Shown one piece after another: positions 36,826 through 45,833 of a DNA stretch of 58,531 bases. The notes under the pieces are model-generated. The model was not told where the DNA came from, ran no database searches, and was given only the letters and a program-made list of their open reading frames with translations. The translations under genes and the position numbers were made by a program. Each line of letters starts with the position of its first letter. The first letter of the stretch is position 1. The DNA is from Occultella aeris (GTDB lineage: Bacteria > Actinomycetota > Actinomycetes > Actinomycetales > Beutenbergiaceae): assembly GCF_902703175.1 (NCBI RefSeq), contig NZ_CACRYJ010000035.1:1-58531 (forward strand). Direction: 5' to 3'.

Positions 36826-38196
36826 TCACGCACCGACGGCGGCCCTGAACTGGGCGCGCGAACGCCCGACGTCCTCGAGGAGTGCGAGCTCGTCCTGGCG
36901 GGCGCGGATCCCGGTGTGGCCGGTGTACAGGTCCTGTCGCGCGTACGCGAGTGCGACTGCCGCGCGCTGGAACTCCTTCATGGCCCTGGCGCCGGTCGGC
37001 CCACCGCGGGACGCCCAGTCCCGGGCCTGCTTGCGGGCCCGGAGCGAGGAGAGCATGTCCACCTCGTGCGGGGCGATCCACCCGGACGGGACGTAGTCCG
37101 AGAGCCGCGACCGCAGGACCTGGATCTCCTTGCGGCGCAGCCAGACGACGATGAAGGCCCAGACCGCCAGCGGCAACCAGTTCACGAACACCACCAGGAT
37201 GACCAGGGCGCCGATGCCCCCTCCGAGGAAGGTCGCCAGGCCGTTCCACAGGCCGTGCAGGAGCGCCGCGGCCAGATATCCGAGCGGCATCATCCACAGC
37301 CAGGCCGCCTTGTTGCGGCTCCGGGAGGCGAGGCCGAGGGCGAGACCCATGCAGGAGGTGTAGATGAGGTGCCCGAACGGCGAGACCAGTCCCCGGATGA
37401 TGAACGTGCCGGTGACGGTCTCCTCGTAGACCGCGAAGTACTGGATGTTCTCCACGAACGCGAACGCGGCTGCGATCACGGACGCATAGACGATCCCGTC
37501 CACCGGGCCGTTGAACTGGCGCCGACGGAGCAGGAAGATCAGCAGCAGGCCGAGGCCCTTCCAGAACTCCTCCACCACCGGCGCGCCGAGGATCGCACTA
37601 GCCGCGTCCGGCTCGAGTCCCGTACCGAGCGCGTCCGCGAGCGCCGGGCCGACGACGGAGTTCAGGAGACTCGACATGAACACGGCGACCCCACCGCCCC
37701 ACACGAACGCGACGATGAGCAGCAGGCGCGGCTCGGGTTCCCAGCGGTCCACGAGCAGGACCGCGCTGCCGACGATCAGCAACGGGATCAGCGCGAGCAC
37801 GAATGCCTGGAAGGTCGACCCACCGCCGAACGAGAGCGCGAACAGTGCGACGACGATCAGGAGGGCCAACGTGCCGACCGAGAGCAGGACCACCTCCGCC
37901 GCGATCCGCCGCCGGCGCATCGGCGCCGGCGGGCGCACCGGCATGAACTGGCTCTGCGGCATCGGGGCGTACTGGGCCGCGGGTGCGGCCACGGCCGGCT
38001 GCGCGGGTGCGGCGCCATAGCCATAGCCCTGCTGCCCGTAGACCTGCTGCCCGTGGAAGTGCTGCGGTTGCCCGTGGAACTGCTGCTGGCCCGGATGCGG
38101 CTGCTGGTGCCCCTGAGCGGCACCGAACGGCTGCTGACCCTGCGGGTGCTGCTGCGGATGCCCCTGCCCGGGCGGCGGGAACTGTTGATTGCTCAC
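36826..38196 (-). CDS. PrsW family intramembrane metalloprotease
   Basis: A 456-residue membrane protein. Residues 1-95 are an extended Gln/Gly/Pro/His-rich cytoplasmic tail. Nine or so helices follow. The glutamic-type/metalloprotease motifs of the PrsW/CAAX-protease superfamily are all visible: VEEFWKG (EExxxK-like), AFAFVENIQY (FxxxEN), FGHLIYTSCMG and LLHGLWNG (HxxxN). A hydrophilic C-terminal domain of about 90 residues follows the last helix. PrsW of Bacillus cleaves an anti-sigma factor; actinobacterial homologues have mostly unknown substrates. The start is GTG 38196, divergent from the methyltransferase gene. Confidence 0.87.
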   Translation of the reverse strand: MSNQQFPPPGQGHPQQHPQGQQPFGAAQGHQQPHPGQQQFHGQPQHFHGQQVYGQQGYGYGAAPAQPAVAAPAAQYAPMPQSQFMPVRPPAPMRRRRIAAEVVLLSVGTLALLIVVALFALSFGGGSTFQAFVLALIPLLIVGSAVLLVDRWEPEPRLLLIVAFVWGGGVAVFMSSLLNSVVGPALADALGTGLEPDAASAILGAPVVEEFWKGLGLLLIFLLRRRQFNGPVDGIVYASVIAAAFAFVENIQYFAVYEETVTGTFIIRGLVSPFGHLIYTSCMGLALGLASRSRNKAAWLWMMPLGYLAAALLHGLWNGLATFLGGGIGALVILVVFVNWLPLAVWAFIVVWLRRKEIQVLRSRLSDYVPSGWIAPHEVDMLSSLRARKQARDWASRGGPTGARAMKEFQRAAVALAYARQDLYTGHTGIRARQDELALLEDVGRSRAQFRAAVGA

Positions 38197-38281
38197 GCGC
38201 CCTCACCGTAGTGGCTCCCCGTCGCGTCCGCGCCCGGACGCGCGGGGAGAACTGCCCGGCCATCGGTGGCAGGATCGAGCC

Positions 38282-39478
38282 GTGGACGCCCGCCAACTGA
38301 GCCTGTTGCTCTCGCCCGACGGGTGGGCTCTGCTCTCCCAACTGCCTCGCTACGACGAGGAGCAGGCATTGCGACTGTCAGAGGGCCTGCGTGCCCGCGG
38401 CCTCGACCCCGACCTGGTCGCTGCGGCACTGACGCAGAGCCGGTTGCGGGCGCGCGCCGAGTCGAAGTTCGGCGAGTTCGCCCGGGACATGCTGTTCACC
38501 CCCGACGGCCTCGAGCAGGCGACCCGGCTCCCCGTGGCCGCGCTGCACGCCGCCCGGTACGCCCGCGCGGGCTCGGTGCGGGTGGCCGACCTCGGTTGCG
38601 GGCTGGGCGGCGACGCCATGGCGCTGGCCGGGCTGGGCGTGCAGGTCCTTGCCGTGGAGCAGGACGAGGCGACGGCGGCCCTCGCCACCGTGAACCTGCG
38701 CGCCTTCCCGGAGGCGACCGTGCGCCACGCCGATGCCATGTCGCTGGACCTGGCGGCCGAGCGGGTCGACGCACTGTTCGCCGACCCGGCCCGGCGCACC
38801 CGGCGCGGGAACCGGGTGTTCGACCCGAGCGCGTACTCCCCGGATCTCGACTCGTTGCTGGCGCTGCGCGAGCAGGTCGCCGACCTCGGCCTCAAGGTAG
38901 GACCCGGGATCCCCCATCACGCCCTCCCCTCGGCGACCCAGGCGCAGTGGGTCTCCGTGGATGGTTCCGTGGTGGAGGCCGGCCTCTGGTTCGGCAGACT
39001 CGCCCCGGAGGGATCGGGCCGCAGCGCCCTCCTGATCAGCGGCAAGGAGCAGCACCTGCTGTCCTGGCCCGGTGACGCGGACGCCCGCCCGGAGCAGGCC
39101 CCGGCCGGTGCGCTCGGTGCGTATCTGTACGAACCGGATGGCGCCGTGATCCGCGCCGGCCTGGTCGCCCGGGTCGCCGCCGATCTCGACGGGACGCTCG
39201 TGGACGAGTCGATCGCTTACGTCACCACACCGAGCCTGCGGACGACCCCGTTCGCGACGGGCTACCGCGTGCTGGACAGCTTCGACTTCGGGCTCAAGCG
39301 ACTGCGGACCTACCTGCGCACCCGCGACGTGGGGCGACTGACCATCAAGAAGCGAGGCACCGCCGTCGTCCCCGAGCAGTTGCGGCAGCAACTGGGGCTG
39401 AAGGGGACGCGAGAGGCGACCATCGTGCTGACCAGGCTGCGCGGCAAGCAGAGCGTGCTCGTGGTCGAGCCCGTCTGA
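38282..39478 (+). CDS. class I SAM-dependent methyltransferase with THUMP-like C-terminal domain
   Basis: A 398-residue protein. The N-terminal helical segment (residues 1-95) is followed by a Rossmann methyltransferase domain: SAM loop VADLGCGLGGDAMALA, acidic VLAVEQDEATAA, and ALFADPARRTRRGNRVF, a DPxR-type loop near the target. The C-terminal region (about 320-398; FDFGLKRLRTYLRTRDVGRL, TIKKRGTAVVPEQLRQQL) is the THUMP-like domain found in actinobacterial members. RNA is the likely substrate, by analogy with THUMP proteins. GTG 38282 has AGGA about 8 nt upstream. Confidence 0.85.
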   Translation: MDARQLSLLLSPDGWALLSQLPRYDEEQALRLSEGLRARGLDPDLVAAALTQSRLRARAESKFGEFARDMLFTPDGLEQATRLPVAALHAARYARAGSVRVADLGCGLGGDAMALAGLGVQVLAVEQDEATAALATVNLRAFPEATVRHADAMSLDLAAERVDALFADPARRTRRGNRVFDPSAYSPDLDSLLALREQVADLGLKVGPGIPHHALPSATQAQWVSVDGSVVEAGLWFGRLAPEGSGRSALLISGKEQHLLSWPGDADARPEQAPAGALGAYLYEPDGAVIRAGLVARVAADLDGTLVDESIAYVTTPSLRTTPFATGYRVLDSFDFGLKRLRTYLRTRDVGRLTIKKRGTAVVPEQLRQQLGLKGTREATIVLTRLRGKQSVLVVEPV

Positions 39479-39547
39479 GTCCGTCCGGCCGGTGAGCCAC
39501 TGCGGTGAGGGCAGGCACGGCCCGAAGCCAGGTGCCAAGATGAGCCG

Positions 39548-40696
39548 GTGACGATCGAGTTCGCGAGTTCGGCCCGCTCCAGCCTCGGCGTGGAGTGGGA
39601 GCTGGCCCTGGTGGATACCGACTCCGGGGACCTGCGCCAGGTGGCGCAGACGGTCCTCGACGCCGTCGCGCCGGCGGACGGCTCCCAGCACCCGGCGATC
39701 CGCCAGGAGCTCCTCCTGAACACGGTCGAGGTGGTCTCCGGGGTGTGCGAGCGGGTCCCCGACGCGATGGCGGATCTCGCCGCCGGCATCGCACTCGTGC
39801 GGGAGGTCGCCGATCCGCTGCGGGTGGAGCTGATGAGCGCCGGCACCCACCCGTTCGCGCACTGGGGCAACCAGAAGGTGACCGACAAGGCCCGGTACGC
39901 CACCCTGATCGACCGCACCCAGTGGTGGGGCCGGCAGATGCTCATCTACGGCGTGCATGTGCACGTCGGCATCGAGGACCGGGACAAGGTCCTACCGATC
40001 CTGAACGCGCTGCTGGCCTACTACCCGCACCTGCTAGCCCTCTCGGCGTCGTCGCCGTTCTGGGACGGCCGGGACACCGGGTACGCCTCCAACCGGGCGC
40101 TGCTGTTCCAACAGCTCCCGACGGCGGGGCTCCCGTTCACGACGATCGGCAGTTGGACGGACCTCGAGCACTACGTCGGGGACATGCTGCACACCGGCGT
40201 GATCGACGATTTCGACGAGATCCGTTGGGACCTGCGCCCCTCCCCCAAGTTCGGCACCCTCGAGATGCGCATCTGCGACGGGATCTCGAACGCGCTCGAG
40301 CTCGGTGCGGTCGCGGCCCTGACGCACTGCCTCGTCGAGTTCCTGTCCCGTCTCATCGATGCGGGCGAGGCCCTGCCGAGCATCTCACCCTGGTTCCTCG
40401 CCGAGAACAAGTGGCGCTCGGCCAGGTACGGACTCGAGGCGATCGTGATCCTCGACGAGGCCGGCACCGAGGAGCTCGTCACCGACCATCTCCTCGAGCT
40501 GCTCGGCCTCCTCGCCCCAGTGGCCGCGGACCTGGGCTGCGTGAGCGAGCTCGACGGGATCCGCGAGATCATCGCCACCGGCGGCTCGTATCGGCGCCAG
40601 CGCGCCGTGGCCGCGGGCAGCGGCGGTGCGCTCGACGCGGTCGTGGCGCACCTCGTGGCCGAGTTCCGGGCCGGCCGCCCGCTCCCGCCCGGCTGA
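39548..40696 (+). CDS. YbdK-type carboxylate-amine ligase (glutamate-cysteine ligase family 2)
   Basis: An ATP-grasp-related GCS2-family enzyme of 382 residues that forms a gamma-glutamyl or similar amide bond, with weak gamma-glutamylcysteine synthetase activity known for E. coli YbdK. Family stretches seen are LGVEWELALVD, QELLLNTVEV, SAGTHPFAHW, YGVHVHVGIEDRDK, FDEIRWDLRPSPKFGTLEMRICD and ENKWRSARYGL. The start is GTG 39548. It follows the methyltransferase gene by 69 bp on the same strand. Its role here, thiol metabolism or other, is not shown by context. Confidence 0.9.
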   Translation: MTIEFASSARSSLGVEWELALVDTDSGDLRQVAQTVLDAVAPADGSQHPAIRQELLLNTVEVVSGVCERVPDAMADLAAGIALVREVADPLRVELMSAGTHPFAHWGNQKVTDKARYATLIDRTQWWGRQMLIYGVHVHVGIEDRDKVLPILNALLAYYPHLLALSASSPFWDGRDTGYASNRALLFQQLPTAGLPFTTIGSWTDLEHYVGDMLHTGVIDDFDEIRWDLRPSPKFGTLEMRICDGISNALELGAVAALTHCLVEFLSRLIDAGEALPSISPWFLAENKWRSARYGLEAIVILDEAGTEELVTDHLLELLGLLAPVAADLGCVSELDGIREIIATGGSYRRQRAVAAGSGGALDAVVAHLVAEFRAGRPLPPG

Positions 40697-40728
40697 GTCG
40701 CCCGGCTCCGCCGCGCTCTGCTCGCTTG

Positions 40729-41112
40729 TCAGCCGCTCGCACGCAGCCGCACCCGGGCGGCCCTGCCACGGATCCAGAGCATGGCCACGATCACGAAGCC
40801 AAGACCGACGCAGGCCGGCACCACGAAGCCCCAGGCACCACCGGTGACCTCGCCCGCGCCGAAGCGGTCAACGAGCAGACTCGCCCACAGTGGTGCGCCG
40901 ATGACCAGGGGTAGACCGAGCACGGCGAGGGATCGCTCCGAGGCGGTCCACAGCGGCGATGCTCCGACGAGCACGATCCCGACGACGAGCAGCACCAGCG
41001 GGTAGACGAACACCGCCAGCAGGGCGCCTGCGGCGATCGAGAGCAGCGCGACCGGTGGCACCCAGGCACCGGTCAGCCGCGGAGGTAGGTCCGGGGGCGG
41101 TTCGCTTCGCAT
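40729..41112 (-). CDS. small integral membrane protein
   Basis: A 127-residue protein with four hydrophobic helices (VALLSIAAGALLAVFVYPLV; LLVVGIVLVGAS; VLGLPLVIGAPLWASLL; VVPACVGLGFVIVAMLWI) and a short basic C-terminus. I do not recognise a family. It lies alone on the minus strand between the YbdK-type gene and the PadR gene, from which it diverges with 91 bp between them. It is supported by length, start codon and hydrophobic pattern only. Confidence 0.55.
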   Translation of the reverse strand: MRSEPPPDLPPRLTGAWVPPVALLSIAAGALLAVFVYPLVLLVVGIVLVGASPLWTASERSLAVLGLPLVIGAPLWASLLVDRFGAGEVTGGAWGFVVPACVGLGFVIVAMLWIRGRAARVRLRASG

Positions 41113-41146
41113 CTCGGAGGCTCACGCTACTGCCTCGGCGGACCGG

Positions 41147-41174
41147 CTAGTCGCCATCATCTACTAGTTGCCAT
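41147..41174 (+). repeat. 11-bp direct repeat upstream of padR gene
   Basis: CTAGTCGCCAT (41147-41157) and CTAGTTGCCAT (41164-41174) differ at one position and are 17 bp apart. The second copy overlaps the -35 box of the PadR promoter, so the pair is a candidate autoregulatory operator. Confidence 0.5.
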
Positions 41175-41196
41175 TGCCGAATAGCAGGCGTAACCT
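41168..41196 (+). promoter_or_regulatory. promoter of the padR gene, probably leaderless
   Basis: TTGCCA (41168-41173) and TAACCT (41191-41196) are 17 bp apart. The GTG start at 41204 is 7 nt beyond the -10, where transcription should begin, so the mRNA is probably leaderless. No ribosome-binding site precedes the GTG. Confidence 0.6.
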
Positions 41197-41203
41197 CCTA
41201 TCC

Positions 41204-41557
41204 GTGGAGAACGAGCCACCGCAGGTGCGCGACCCGCAGCTCCTCAAGGGGGTGCTGCCGATGCTGGTCCTCGCCCTGCTGGAGGAGGACGAGTCCTACG
41301 GGTACGAGCTCGTGACCCGGCTGCACGGGGCCGGCCTGGTCGGCGTCGCCCCCGGCACCGTCTACCCCGTGCTGACCAGGCTGGAGCGCGAGGGCAATCT
41401 GGCCTCGCGCCTGGTCGCATCCGATGCGGGACCGGCCCGCAAGTACTACCGACCCACCGACACCGGCCGCGCGGCACTCACCCTCGCGGGTGCGGGCTGG
41501 CGTTCGCTCGCCGCCGTCGTCGATCACGTGCTCGCCACCCCCGAGGAGGAACGATGA
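41204..41557 (+). CDS. PadR family transcriptional regulator
   Basis: A 117-residue PadR winged-helix repressor: LKGVLPMLVLALLEEDESYGYELVTRL (helices 1-2), VAPGTVYPVLTRLEREGNL (recognition helix and wing) and YYRPTDTGRAAL. The GTG at 41204 has no Shine-Dalgarno and fits leaderless expression. It overlaps the next gene by ATGA. PadR genes coupled to small HAAS/DUF1700-like membrane proteins are common in Gram-positives; the regulator usually controls its own operon. Confidence 0.93.
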   Translation: MENEPPQVRDPQLLKGVLPMLVLALLEEDESYGYELVTRLHGAGLVGVAPGTVYPVLTRLEREGNLASRLVASDAGPARKYYRPTDTGRAALTLAGAGWRSLAAVVDHVLATPEEER

Positions 41558-42069
41558 CCACCACCACCCCGAGCCTGGCCGAGCGCTGGCGGCGCTTCGT
41601 CTACCTGGAGACCGTCGAGCTGTTCCTCGATGCGATGCCCCGCCGCCGCCGACGGGCCGTGCTCGCCGAACTGCGCGAGAACATCGACGCCGCCACGGCC
41701 GACGTCGGGCTCACGGCCGCCCTTGCGGACCTCGGCGGGCCGCGCCAGCTCGCCGCCCGCTACCTCGAGTCCGAGCCGCAGGGCCGGCCGACCTGGCACA
41801 TCGGCACGCTCGCCGCGTCGATCGTGTTCGCGGTCTGGCTGCTCGGCACCGTCGTGTACACGTTCGGCATGCTGGACGCACTCCTGGCACAGTCGCAGGC
41901 GAGCGCCACCGCTGAGGGGAGCTTCTTCGGCGTCCGGATCCTCGCAGAGGCCGGCCCGGAGGTACTCGGCGCGGAGTTCCGCGGGATCGCGTGGCCCGCA
42001 GTCGCGGCAATGGTCGTGGTCTTCGGGGTGTTCTCCCGGGTGTGGCGGCTCCTGCCCAGCCCGAACTGA
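41554..42069 (+). CDS. membrane protein paired with PadR (HAAS-domain-like N-terminus)
   Basis: A 171-residue protein. Residues 1-75 are cytosolic and helical (LDAMPRRRRRAVLAELRENI; AALADLGGPRQLAARYL), resembling the HAAS segment of PadR-linked membrane proteins. Two helices follow (LAASIVFAVWLLGTVVYTFG and VAAMVVVFGVFSRVW) with an extracytoplasmic loop between. Its ATG overlaps the padR stop, so the two are coupled. Function is unknown; a membrane stress or lipid-related role is often suggested for such pairs. Confidence 0.75.
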   Translation: MTTTTPSLAERWRRFVYLETVELFLDAMPRRRRRAVLAELRENIDAATADVGLTAALADLGGPRQLAARYLESEPQGRPTWHIGTLAASIVFAVWLLGTVVYTFGMLDALLAQSQASATAEGSFFGVRILAEAGPEVLGAEFRGIAWPAVAAMVVVFGVFSRVWRLLPSPN

Positions 42070-42097
42070 AGCGCCTGAACTGCCCGAGCCCGCTCGG

Positions 42098-43753
42098 TCA
42101 GCAGATCGTCGCAGGCAGATCGGAGACCTGGACCGGCAGGCTTCCCGACGCGGGCGCCGCGCCGGTGAGCACGGCGGCCACCGCCGCGAGGGCCTGGGCG
42201 GTGCGCCCATAGGTGGCGAGACGAACGGGCGCATCGGTCTCGGTGAGCAGCCACGGCTCGTCCAGGACGATCGCCACGTCGGCACTGCCCGACGGCGTCG
42301 CTCCGGTGAGCAGGCGCACCTCGCTGTCGGCGGGCTGCTCGAGCGGCACCACGTCGAGGCCGGCGGCCTCGGCGGCGGCGACGAACGCGTCCCAGTCGGC
42401 GGTGCTGCCGCCCCGCACATGGATCGACGACCCGACCAGGGCACCGCCGCACTCGCCGGCCACCTGCGTGATCGCGGCCGCCGAGAGCGCGAGTGACGCC
42501 GGGGCCGCGGAGCCAACGTCCGCCGTCGTCACCGGCTGGCCCGCGGCGGCGATTCCGGCCTGCCACCGCATCAGCGCGATCACCCGGCCCGCGGCCTCGT
42601 CCACGCGGTCCCGGCTCAGGGTGCCGTCGGCGAGCGCGGCAACGATGCCGGCGTGGGCCGCGGGGACGTCGGTCGGCCCGAGGAGCAGGTCCGCGCCCGC
42701 CTGCAACGCCATGACCGAGATCTGGGCCGAGTCCCAGGTCTGGGTGAGCGCGCCCATGTCCAGCCCGTCGGTGATCGCCACGCCGGTGAATCCGAGATCC
42801 TCGCGCAGGACCCGGTAAGCCTCGGGCGACAAGGACGCGGGCAGACTCGGGTCCCAGGCCTCGACGGCGATGTGGCCCATCATGACGGTGGGTGTGCCGG
42901 CGTCGATGGCCTGCGCGAACGGCACCAGGTCACGGTCGGCGAGCTCCTCGGCGCTGGCGCCCTGCACGGGCAGCCCCTGATGGGAGTCGACGGTGAGCGA
43001 TCCGTGACCTGGGAAGTGCTTGACGCTGGAGACGACGCCGCCCGCGGTGAAACCCTGCGTCGCTGCGACGACGGCGCGGGCCGCCCGATCGGGATCGGAG
43101 CTCGCCGAGCGCATCCCGATGGTGACGTCGGCGGGACCCACGGTGACGTCGGCGTCCGGCGCGAAGTCGTAGTTCAGTCCCGAGGCGCGCAGTTCCAGCG
43201 CCATCGCCTGTGCCGCGGCCGTCACGACGACCGGGTCGTCCGCGGCCCCCGCGGACATGAACGACGGGAACGAGGTCCAGGCCCCTGAATCGGCACCCAG
43301 CCGTTGGACGAGTCCGCCCTCGTTGTCCACCGCGAAGATCGCAGGCCAGTCCCGGCCCGCCGCGGCCTGGGCCGCCTGCAGTGCGTCGCCGGTGGCGGCG
43401 ACCTGGTCCACGGAGGCGACGTTCTCGGAGAACAGCACCAGACCGGCCAGATGGTTCTCGGTGAGGGTGCTCGCGGCGACCGCGGGATCGGTGCCCGGGT
43501 AGCGCGCGAGCAGGACCTGACCGGCCACCTCCTCCGGCGCCATCGCAGCGGCTGCTGCGATGGCGTCGGCGACGTCGGTGGGTGTCGGTCCCCAGGCGAG
43601 CGGTTCCTCGGTGGGTTCCGGGGTGGTCGGCGCCTGCTCCTCGGTGGTCTCGGTGGGGCTCGGCTCGGGCGGACCGGTCGGTGTGCAGGCAGTCGCCACG
43701 AGCGCGAGCATCGCCGCGAGCGCGAGGGTGCGGGCTGGCGCCCGGCGCCTCAT
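42098..43753 (-). CDS. NagZ-like glycoside hydrolase family 3 lipoprotein
   Basis: A 551-residue secreted beta-N-acetylhexosaminidase candidate. The N-terminus is a lipoprotein signal ([20 protein letters not shown], then TAC). A Pro/Thr/Glu-rich linker and the GH3 barrel come next. NagZ landmarks include [31 protein letters not shown] with a following DSH loop (acid/base His), and the nucleophile Asp in [13 protein letters not shown] further domain of about 170 residues follows. It probably trims peptidoglycan-derived GlcNAc outside the cell. The start overlaps the tsaD stop (ATGA), placing it at the end of the glmS-to-tsaD gene run. A weak hairpin overlaps its stop. Confidence 0.87.
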   Translation of the reverse strand: MRRRAPARTLALAAMLALVATACTPTGPPEPSPTETTEEQAPTTPEPTEEPLAWGPTPTDVADAIAAAAAMAPEEVAGQVLLARYPGTDPAVAASTLTENHLAGLVLFSENVASVDQVAATGDALQAAQAAAGRDWPAIFAVDNEGGLVQRLGADSGAWTSFPSFMSAGAADDPVVVTAAAQAMALELRASGLNYDFAPDADVTVGPADVTIGMRSASSDPDRAARAVVAATQGFTAGGVVSSVKHFPGHGSLTVDSHQGLPVQGASAEELADRDLVPFAQAIDAGTPTVMMGHIAVEAWDPSLPASLSPEAYRVLREDLGFTGVAITDGLDMGALTQTWDSAQISVMALQAGADLLLGPTDVPAAHAGIVAALADGTLSRDRVDEAAGRVIALMRWQAGIAAAGQPVTTADVGSAAPASLALSAAAITQVAGECGGALVGSSIHVRGGSTADWDAFVAAAEAAGLDVVPLEQPADSEVRLLTGATPSGSADVAIVLDEPWLLTETDAPVRLATYGRTAQALAAVAAVLTGAAPASGSLPVQVSDLPATIC

Positions 43754-44799
43754 ACGTGGGCCAGCACGTCGGTCAGCGGCATGCCCGAGTCGATCGTGAT
43801 GTCCAGCGTCGACGGCGGAAGTCCGGCCGCGAGGACCGCGGAGCCGAGGGCCGCGATCATGGCGCCGTTGTCCGTGCAGTACCGGATCGGTGGGATCCGC
43901 AGGGTGATTCCGGCCGCGTCGAGCCGCTCGGCGGCCAGGTCCCGCAGCCGGGAGTTCGCGGAGAAGCCGCCGCCGATCACCACCGTGCTCACACCATGTG
44001 CGGCGCACGCGTTGAGGGTCTTGGTGACCAGGACGTCGGCAACCGCCTCGGAGAACGACGCCGCGATGTCCGCCGCGGGTACCTCCCGACCGGCGTCCTC
44101 GTAGCCCTCCACGACCCGCGCGACGGCGGTCTTCAGCCCCGAGAAGGAGAAGTCGTACGGGTGCCGGGCGAGGTCCTTGGCCCGGCTCAGTCCACGCGGG
44201 AACGCGATCGCCGACCGGTCGCCGGTCTGCGAGAGGCGGTCCACGTGCGGGCCGCCGGGGTAGGGCAGCCCGAGGAGCCGGCCGACCTTGTCGAAGGCCT
44301 CGCCCGCCGCGTCATCGAGGGTCTGGCCGAGTTCGGTCACGTCGGTCGCGATGTCCCGGACCAGGAGCAGGCTGGAGTGGCCGCCGGAGACCACGAGGCC
44401 GAGGAACTCCTCGGGGAACGCTCCGTGCACGAGGGCGTCGACGGCCACGTGACCGAGGACGTGGTTCACGCCGTACAGGGGGCGGTCGATCGCGAGTGCG
44501 AGGGCTTTGGCCGCGGACACCCCGACGGTGAGCGAGCCGACCAGGCCGGGCCCCGCCGTCACCGCGATCGCGTCGACGTCGGCCAGGCTCACCTCGGCGC
44601 GCTCCAGGGCCGCGTCCAGTGTCGGTACGAAGGACTCCAGGTGCGCGCGGCTGGCCACCTCGGGGACGATTCCGCCGAACCGGGCGTGATCATCCATCGA
44701 GGAGGCGGTGACGTCGGTGAGCAGGTCCAGGCCACGAACCAGGGCGATCCCGGTCTCGTCGCAGGACGTCTCGATGCCGAGGACGAGCGGTTGGGCCAT
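43750..44799 (-). CDS. tsaD: tRNA N6-threonylcarbamoyladenosine synthase subunit TsaD
   Basis: The catalytic subunit that transfers the threonylcarbamoyl group to A37 of ANN-decoding tRNAs, acting with TsaB and TsaE. The 349-residue ASKHA-fold protein shows [15 protein letters not shown] at the start, the metal-binding His pair in [23 protein letters not shown] and [13 protein letters not shown]. Length is normal. tsaB and the alr-tsaE fusion lie upstream in the same run; tsaC is not in the window. It is preceded by a sulfurtransferase gene (82-bp gap) and overlaps the NagZ-like gene. Confidence 0.96.
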   Translation of the reverse strand: MAQPLVLGIETSCDETGIALVRGLDLLTDVTASSMDDHARFGGIVPEVASRAHLESFVPTLDAALERAEVSLADVDAIAVTAGPGLVGSLTVGVSAAKALALAIDRPLYGVNHVLGHVAVDALVHGAFPEEFLGLVVSGGHSSLLLVRDIATDVTELGQTLDDAAGEAFDKVGRLLGLPYPGGPHVDRLSQTGDRSAIAFPRGLSRAKDLARHPYDFSFSGLKTAVARVVEGYEDAGREVPAADIAASFSEAVADVLVTKTLNACAAHGVSTVVIGGGFSANSRLRDLAAERLDAAGITLRIPPIRYCTDNGAMIAALGSAVLAAGLPPSTLDITIDSGMPLTDVLAHV

Positions 44800-44881
44800 G
44801 GCTCAACCTTACGACCGTCCCGCCGGTGGCTCGTATCGGTGCGTCACCGGCCGGCACCGCAGCCGGCGCGGTCGGCCGCGA

Positions 44882-45829
44882 CTACTCCGGCCGGCCCGGT
44901 GACTCCGCGGACGGCGGCCGTGGATCGAATCCGGTGGCCACCGGCCTGGCCGCGTCGGCGGACCACTGGGACCAGGAGCCCGGGTACAGCGTCGCCGGCA
45001 CACCGATACTGGCCAGTGCGGCCACCTCGTGGGCGGCCGTCACGCCGGACCCGCAGTAGACGACGACCTCGACGTCCGGACCGACGCCGGCCTCGGCGAA
45101 CCTCTCCCGGAGCTGCTCCGCGGGGCGGAAGGTGAGGTCCTCGGTCAGGTTCGCGACCGTCGGCGCGTTGTGGGCGCCGGGGATGTGCCCGGCGCGCGGG
45201 TCGATCGGCTCGTTCTGGCCGGAGTAGCGCTCCGGGGCGCGGGCGTCCAGCAGGACCGCGGCACCGCCGTCGGGGCGGCCGGCGAGTTCGGCCACGCGGG
45301 CCGCGTCGGCGACGGGCATCCCACCGGCGGTCAGGGTCACATCGCCGGGCGTGACCCCGACGGCACCGTCCTCGAGGATCCCCCCGATGGTGTGCCAGGC
45401 GGCGAGCCCACCATCGAGGATCCGGACGTCGGCGATGCCGCCCCAGCGCAGCAGCCACCACGCCCGCGCGGCAGCCGTGCCGCCGGAGTCGTCGTAGACC
45501 ACCACAGTGTCGCCGTCACCGACGCCCCAACTGCGGGCGGCGGCCTGCAGGTCCGCCACGTCCGGGAGCGGGTGCCGCCCGGTCTCGGGCGCGGGCGGGC
45601 CGGAGAGGTCCGCGTCGAGGTCGACGAACTGCGCGCCCGGGATGTGGCCGGCGATGTAGAACCGGCGCCCGTCGGGCTCGGCGAGCGACCAGCGCACGTC
45701 GAGCACCACGAGGTGCGTGCCGCCGTCGGTGCCAAGCAGTTCCTGCAACTGCTGGGCCGTGATCAACACCGTGGCCCTGCTGGCACCGTTGGCACTGCTG
45801 CTGCCGGCGTCGCTGTCGAACGTGCTCAC
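44882..45829 (-). CDS. sulfurtransferase with two rhodanese domains
   Basis: A 315-residue tandem rhodanese. The first, inactive domain (about residues 20-150) has VLDVRWSLAEPDGRRFYIAGHIPGA. The second (about 170-300) carries the persulfide-forming Cys in VVYCGSGVTA, close to the CG(S/T)GVTA loop of thiosulfate or 3-mercaptopyruvate sulfurtransferases. The GTG at 45829 follows the rimI stop by 4 bp, and GAGGAG within the rimI end acts as the ribosome-binding site. It is inserted between rimI and tsaD, which are adjacent in many actinobacteria. It may supply sulfur or detoxify cyanide or thiols. Confidence 0.92.
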   Translation of the reverse strand: MSTFDSDAGSSSANGASRATVLITAQQLQELLGTDGGTHLVVLDVRWSLAEPDGRRFYIAGHIPGAQFVDLDADLSGPPAPETGRHPLPDVADLQAAARSWGVGDGDTVVVYDDSGGTAAARAWWLLRWGGIADVRILDGGLAAWHTIGGILEDGAVGVTPGDVTLTAGGMPVADAARVAELAGRPDGGAAVLLDARAPERYSGQNEPIDPRAGHIPGAHNAPTVANLTEDLTFRPAEQLRERFAEAGVGPDVEVVVYCGSGVTAAHEVAALASIGVPATLYPGSWSQWSADAARPVATGFDPRPPSAESPGRPE

Positions 45830-45833
45830 GTGC

